From positions 6,758,001 through 6,822,000 of the forward strand of contig NZ_CP108095.1 of the NCBI RefSeq assembly GCF_036194065.1: DNA of 64,000 bases, in the 5' to 3' direction. This document shows, one piece after another, positions 59,682 to 64,000 of the stretch. The notes under the pieces are model-generated. The model did no database searches. It was not told the DNA's origin and saw only the letters and a program-made list of their open reading frames with translations. The DNA comes from Streptomyces sp. NBC_00239. Lineage in GTDB: Bacteria > Actinomycetota > Actinomycetes > Streptomycetales > Streptomycetaceae. A program made the position numbers and the translations under genes. Within the stretch, counting starts at the first letter, position 1, and each line of letters opens with the position of its first letter.

Positions 59682-62450
59682 ATGGCCTATTCGACGAGCG
59701 CGGGACTGCCCCGTTCCTGGCATGCCTCGCCGGCCCGTGAGGTCGCCGCCGGGCTCGATGTCGATCCTTCCTCGGGGCTGTCGTCGGCTGAGGCGGCCCG
59801 GCGGCTTGCGGAGTATGGGCCGAACCAGCTCGCGGCGGCCCCACGAGAGCCCGGGTGGCGGGCGTTCCTACGGCAGTTTCAGGACTTGCTGATCGTCATC
59901 CTTCTGATCGCAGCGGCGGTCAGCCTGGTGGTGTCCCGGGAGTGGGAGACGCCGGTGGCGATTGTCGTCGTGGTGCTGCTCAACGCGACGATCGGGTTCG
60001 TGCAGGAGTCTCGCGCCGAGGCGGCGCTGGATGCGCTGCGGCAGATGACCGTGACCACCGCCACCGTGCGTCGTGACGGCCGACTGGTGCGGTTGGACGC
60101 CGCGGAACTGGTGCCCGGAGATGTGGTCGTCCTGGCGGCCGGTGACCGGGTGCCCGCGGACGGCCGGTTGTTTTCGGCGAGCTCCCTGGAAGTGCAGGAA
60201 TCCGTCCTGACGGGTGAGGCGCTGGCCGTGGCGAAATTGGCGGATGCCGTCGTCGGGGCCGATGTGCCGCTGGCAGACCGGGTGACCGCTGTGTACATGA
60301 ACACGGCGGTCACCCGAGGTCGCGGGGAGGTGCTGGTCACCGACACCGGTATGGCCGGCGAGACCGGCCGCATCGCCGATATGCTTCACAAGGCCCAGCC
60401 GGGGCCGACACCGCTGCAGCGGCAGATCGACACCCTGAGCCGCACCCTGGCCTGGGTCTCCGGGGTGGTCATCCTCGCCGTCTTCGTCCTGGGTCTCGTG
60501 CGCGGGCAGGATTTCGGCGACCTGTTCGTCAGCGCCGTGTCCTTGGCGGTCGCGGCCATCCCCGAGGGACTGCCGGCCGTCGTGGCGTTCACGCTGGCCA
60601 TGGGCACGGGCCGGATGGCCAAGCGAGGCGCGATCGTCAAGCGGCTGGCATCGGTGGAGACCCTCGGCAGTACCTCGCAGGTCTGCACCGACAAGACCGG
60701 CACGCTGACCTTGAATCAGATGACCGCGCGCGAGCTGCTGCTGGCCGGGCGCCGGTTCACGGTCTCGGGGCAGGGCTACTCCTTCGACGGCCGCATCCGC
60801 ACCACCGACGGCTCTCCCGTGCCGGCCACCATGGACGACGCGTTGACCGCGATGGCCCTGTGCTCCGATGCCGTGATCCGGGACGGGCAGGTGGTGGGGG
60901 ACCCGACTGAGGGTGCGCTGGTGGTGCTGGCCGAGAAGGCGGGCATCGATGTGGCCCGGCTGCGCCAGGAGCGGCCCAGGCGACTGGAGATCCCTTTCGA
61001 CTCCGCTTACAAGTTCATGGCGACCTTCCACGACTGGACCGATGACACCGGCCGCGATGTGATCCGGTGTTTCGTCAAGGGTGCCCCCGATGTGCTGGCC
61101 GACCGCGCGGACCGGCATCTCGGCGCAGAGACGATCCTGCCGTTCGATCAGGAAGCCCGGCAGCGCTACGAGAAGGCCAACAGCGCCTTGGCCGGACAGG
61201 GCATGCGGGTGCTGGCCCTGGGGACGGAAGACTTCCCGGCCGAGGACTTCCAGGCTCCCGCCGACCCGAAGGAACTACTGGACCGGGTGGTGCTGCTGGC
61301 CCTGGTCGGCATCGTCGACCCACCGCGCGCGGAGGCGCGCACGGCGATCGCCGAGTGCCGCGACGCTGGGATCCGGGTCCGGATGATTACCGGTGACCAC
61401 GCGATGACCGCTGGAGCCATCGCCGGTGAACTCGGCATCCCGGGGCAGGCCATCACCGGCGCCGACCTGGACCGGATCGACGACGACGCCCTGCCCGGCC
61501 GGCTCGACGAGGTGGGGGTGGTCGCCCGCGTATCGCCGGAGCACAAGATCCGGATCGTACGGGCGCTGCAGGCCCGCGGGGACGTGGTCGCCATGACCGG
61601 CGACGGAGTCAACGACGCACCCGCGCTGCGCCGAGCTGACATCGGGGTGGCGATGGGCGTCACCGGGACGGAGGTGACCAAGGAAGCCTCGACGATGGTC
61701 CTGACCGACGACAACTTCGCGACCATCGTGGCCGCCGTCCGCGAGGGCCGGGGCATCTACGACAACATCGTGAAGTTCGTCCGCTTCCAGGTCTCGACGG
61801 CCTTGGGCTTCGTGACCACGTTCCTGGTGAGCTCACTGACCGGCCTGGCGGGGGGCGCACCGTTCACGGCGCTGCAGATCCTGTTCGTCAACCTGGTGAT
61901 GGACGGCCCGCCGGCGATGTCCCTCGGAGTCGACCCGGTCAGCCCGGACGCGATGAACAAGCCCCCACGCCCGACCGGCGAACCCATCCTCAGCAGAAAG
62001 CGGCTTGCCCGGATCCTGCTGACCAGCACGGTCATGGCGGCAGGCACCCTCGCGGTGCTGAAATGGGCCCCAGGCCCGGAGGCGGAACCGGGGCAAGCCA
62101 CCGTCGCGGGCACCATGGCCTTCGTCACCTTCGTCTTCTTCCAGGTCTACAACCTGCTCAACGTCCGGCACGACACACACAGCGTCTTCAGCAGGCGGAC
62201 ACTGGAGAACCCCTCCATGTTCGTCGCCGGTGCCGCTGTGATCGTGCTGCTGGTCCTCATTGTCGAGATGGACGCCCTGCACGGCTTCTTCACCACGACC
62301 AACCTGACCTCCAGCCAGTGGCTTGTATGCGCAGCCGTCGGCTCGACCATCCTGTGGGCCGGCGAGCTGGTCAAGACGGTGCTCCGGTCCCGTACCCGGC
62401 GTCGCACGCGCTCACAGACCATGCAGCCACCGCCCGCCGGAGCACAGTGA
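59682..62450 (+). CDS. Cation-transporting P-type ATPase (P2 type)
   Basis: ATG at 59682; 922 aa. Phosphorylated D337 in [15 protein letters not shown], the TGE loop [24 protein letters not shown] and [16 protein letters not shown], and ten membrane helices with [29 protein letters not shown] in helix 4. The helix 4 PEGLP motif is that of Ca2+ and Na+/K+-type P2 pumps. Probable calcium or related cation exporter. Flanked by stress proteins. Confidence 0.9.
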   Translation: MAYSTSAGLPRSWHASPAREVAAGLDVDPSSGLSSAEAARRLAEYGPNQLAAAPREPGWRAFLRQFQDLLIVILLIAAAVSLVVSREWETPVAIVVVVLLNATIGFVQESRAEAALDALRQMTVTTATVRRDGRLVRLDAAELVPGDVVVLAAGDRVPADGRLFSASSLEVQESVLTGEALAVAKLADAVVGADVPLADRVTAVYMNTAVTRGRGEVLVTDTGMAGETGRIADMLHKAQPGPTPLQRQIDTLSRTLAWVSGVVILAVFVLGLVRGQDFGDLFVSAVSLAVAAIPEGLPAVVAFTLAMGTGRMAKRGAIVKRLASVETLGSTSQVCTDKTGTLTLNQMTARELLLAGRRFTVSGQGYSFDGRIRTTDGSPVPATMDDALTAMALCSDAVIRDGQVVGDPTEGALVVLAEKAGIDVARLRQERPRRLEIPFDSAYKFMATFHDWTDDTGRDVIRCFVKGAPDVLADRADRHLGAETILPFDQEARQRYEKANSALAGQGMRVLALGTEDFPAEDFQAPADPKELLDRVVLLALVGIVDPPRAEARTAIAECRDAGIRVRMITGDHAMTAGAIAGELGIPGQAITGADLDRIDDDALPGRLDEVGVVARVSPEHKIRIVRALQARGDVVAMTGDGVNDAPALRRADIGVAMGVTGTEVTKEASTMVLTDDNFATIVAAVREGRGIYDNIVKFVRFQVSTALGFVTTFLVSSLTGLAGGAPFTALQILFVNLVMDGPPAMSLGVDPVSPDAMNKPPRPTGEPILSRKRLARILLTSTVMAAGTLAVLKWAPGPEAEPGQATVAGTMAFVTFVFFQVYNLLNVRHDTHSVFSRRTLENPSMFVAGAAVIVLLVLIVEMDALHGFFTTTNLTSSQWLVCAAVGSTILWAGELVKTVLRSRTRRRTRSQTMQPPPAGAQ

Positions 62451-62708
62451 TCCGTCGGCTTCTTTGACCGCTCAGCCGTTGGCCGATGGTGGGCGCGCAG
62501 GCGTCGTAATGCGATCACGGGATTCGCAGCGTACCGACCTGCTCAGGGTGCTGCGTCGCGACCGGCGACCGGCTGGACACGCCGACCGGAACCGACTCCT
62601 ACCCACTCGCCGGATCGGCGGGGGTGTACCTGTCGGCTGCGGTTATATGGCGAATTGCCTGCGTGTCACACAATGTGGACACATATCTGAGCAGAAGGGG
62701 CAAACATC

Positions 62709-63179
62709 ATGGGGATGCAGGATGCCGCCTTGCGCGTCGTGGTCGGTATCGACGGGTCGCCTTCGTCGCATGCCGCGCTTCGGTGGGCGGTGCAGTATGC
62801 CGAGCTGACCGGCGGTGGTGTGGTGGCAGTGGCTGCCTGGGAGCCGCCCTGGGCGTACGGGTGGTCCGCGCCCGCGGTGGACCCCACTTTCGACAGAACC
62901 ATCGCCGAGCGGGGCCTCCTCAACCAGGTGCACCAGGTTCTCGGCGAGTCCGGCGCCGCCCAGGTACGAAAGCGTCTGGTGAAAGGCCATCCCGTCGAGG
63001 TGCTGCTCAGTGAGGCGGAGGGGGCCGAGGCCCTCGTGGTGGGCAGCCGGGGCATGGGCGGATTCCGTCGAACGCTGCTGGGCTCCGTGAGCCAGCAGTG
63101 CGCGCTGCACGCCACATGTCCGGTCGTCATCGTTCGTGGGAACGTCGAGGTGACGGACTCCGGTACACAGGCCGAGTGA
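62709..63179 (+). CDS. Universal stress protein
   Basis: ATG at 62709; 156 aa. Near copy of the 59026-59496 product (for example [37 protein letters not shown]) with [31 protein letters not shown]. It diverges mostly at conservative positions, so the duplication is not recent. Confidence 0.9.
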   Translation: MGMQDAALRVVVGIDGSPSSHAALRWAVQYAELTGGGVVAVAAWEPPWAYGWSAPAVDPTFDRTIAERGLLNQVHQVLGESGAAQVRKRLVKGHPVEVLLSEAEGAEALVVGSRGMGGFRRTLLGSVSQQCALHATCPVVIVRGNVEVTDSGTQAE

Positions 63180-63189
63180 GGCGGGGCTC

Positions 63190-63240
63190 GTCAGCGGCAC
63201 AAGCCCCTTGGCGGCCCAATCGCGCGGCGCACAGTCCTTG
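63190..63240 (-). pseudogene. Short aconitase scrap next to the stress protein
   Basis: The minus strand at 63204-63224 encodes RDWAAKG, the piece of aconitase also found at the junction beside the other USP gene. It marks the end point of the duplication. Confidence 0.45.
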
Positions 63241-63540
63241 CGCTTTGGCGTACGCCTCCCAGGGCTACCTGGCCAGGGTCGCGGCTGGTGAGCCGTAGGT
63301 GCACCGTACTCCAGGCTCAACGTTCTCAACCGGCTCAGGTTCCGGATGCGGCGCACGGTGCGTCCCTCGGGTCCTCCTGCGTCTCGCTTCGGCTGCACCC
63401 CCTTGCACCGGCCGCGGAGGCGGGCGACGGCATCGCTGCCGACCCGCCAGAAGGCGGCCGTTAAGGCGTGGATGCCGTTCATGGGCGGATTTGTGGTGTC
63501 AATGTTTCGGGAAGCCCGCGGTGCGGCTCTCGGCGCGGTG

Positions 63541-64000
63541 TCATGTGGGGAGCAGGGCGCGCAGTGCGTAGGGCAGGATGCCGCCGTGCCGGTAGTAGTC
63601 GGCTTCGGTGGGGGTGTCCAGGCGCAGGCGTGCGGTGAACCGCGTGGTGCCGCCGGTCCCTGTCGCTTCGACGGTGACCTCGCGGGGCAGCTCGGCCAGT
63701 CCGTGGACGGTGTAGGTCTCCTCACCGGTCAGGCCCAGGGAGCCGGCGTTGTCGCCGGGGGCGAACTGCAGCGGCAGGACGCCCATCCCGATCAGGTTGG
63801 AGCGGTGGATTCGCTCGAACGACTCTGCCAGGACGGCTTTGACGCCGAGCAGGGCGGTTCCCTTGGCGGCCCAGTCCCGCGACGAGCCCGAGCCGTATTC
63901 CTTGCCGGCGATGACGAGGAGGGGGACGCCCTCGGCTGCGTACCGCATCGCCGCCTGGTAGATCGTGGCCGGCTCGCTGTCGGGGAGGTGGCGGGTGTAG
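63541..64000 (-). CDS. acnA: Aconitate hydratase, C-terminal part (5' end outside window)
   Basis: Visible residues: [79 protein letters not shown]. The swivel-domain motif [13 protein letters not shown] and the [19 protein letters not shown] segment are characteristic of AcnA-type aconitases in the citrate cycle. The rest continues past position 64000. Confidence 0.9.
   Translation of the reverse strand, partial: YTRHLPDSEPATIYQAAMRYAAEGVPLLVIAGKEYGSGSSRDWAAKGTALLGVKAVLAESFERIHRSNLIGMGVLPLQFAPGDNAGSLGLTGEETYTVHGLAELPREVTVEATGTGGTTRFTARLRLDTPTEADYYRHGGILPYALRALLPT

Noticed and set aside
62460..62708. Possible gene between the ATPase and the right stress protein
   Set aside because: No ribosome site or coding bias; probably promoter region of the stress gene.
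63241..63540. Possible gene between the stress protein and aconitase
   Set aside because: Open frames have no coding bias or start signals and no recognisable motif; treated as intergenic.

Overview
The window is about 70% G+C with strong G/C at third codon positions. It carries actinomycete families (WhiB, DUF317, DUF4913, DUF6087, DUF2637/Spd, the SCO6880/SCO6881 type, MAB_1171c), so it comes from Streptomyces or a close relative. Positions 1 to about 50,000 look like the backbone of a conjugative plasmid or integrated conjugative element. Positions 50,500-64,000 carry regulatory, stress and metabolic cargo. No tRNA, rRNA, CRISPR array, integrase or att site was found.

Layout. (1) 1-3313, minus: end of a run of small element proteins, including a relaxase-domain relative that has lost its histidines. 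(2) 3472-4209, plus: a lone TIGR02391/Ymh gene. (3) 4277-18484, minus: a long operon with a VirB4-type ATPase, an SCO6880-type protein, an SCO6881-type polytopic protein, a single-TM factor, a DUF6112-like subunit and a secreted NlpC/P60 hydrolase, followed by a run of unnamed proteins and an MFS exporter. (4) 18,485-18,943: control region with a 36-bp inverted repeat. (5) 18,944-32,374, plus: orphan DNA methyltransferase, DUF4913, RelE-like protein, several small helical proteins, HxlR-like regulators, an MFS exporter, an ATP-grasp ligase, DUF317 proteins and an LAXTG-anchored Cna-B surface protein. (6) 32,489-38,112: a sugar-nucleotide reductase-like gene, a transposase remnant and more element proteins. 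(7) 38,293-41,726: two adjoining IS5-type elements, each flanked by TAA and each carrying a non-transposase gene. (8) 41,790-49,971, minus: lipoprotein, relaxase and MobC with an oriT-like palindrome, then DUF2637, WhiB, a DnaC-like ATPase and a DnaD-like replication protein. (9) 50,540-54,420: XRE regulator, amidohydrolase, MAB_1171c-type membrane protein and an ImmA/IrrE-type metalloprotease. (10) 55,042-64,000: PPOX-type oxidoreductase, P-loop kinase, a frameshifted TPR gene, three universal stress proteins, a P-type cation ATPase and aconitase sequences arranged as an inverted duplication.

How the genes fit together. MobC and the relaxase would process an origin near 45,350. The split VirB4/SCO6880 pair, the SCO6881-type channel protein and the wall hydrolase would build the mating channel. 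The DnaD-like protein and DnaC-like ATPase would load a helicase, and WhiB, XRE and HxlR-like proteins would regulate. A near-identical hairpin sits 66-98 bp upstream of three operons in the same orientation, which suggests one shared control site. Many genes lack an ATG, GTG or TTG start where translation should begin, but have CTG, and in two cases possibly ATA or ATC, at the correct distance from a strong Shine-Dalgarno sequence or overlapping the upstream stop codon.
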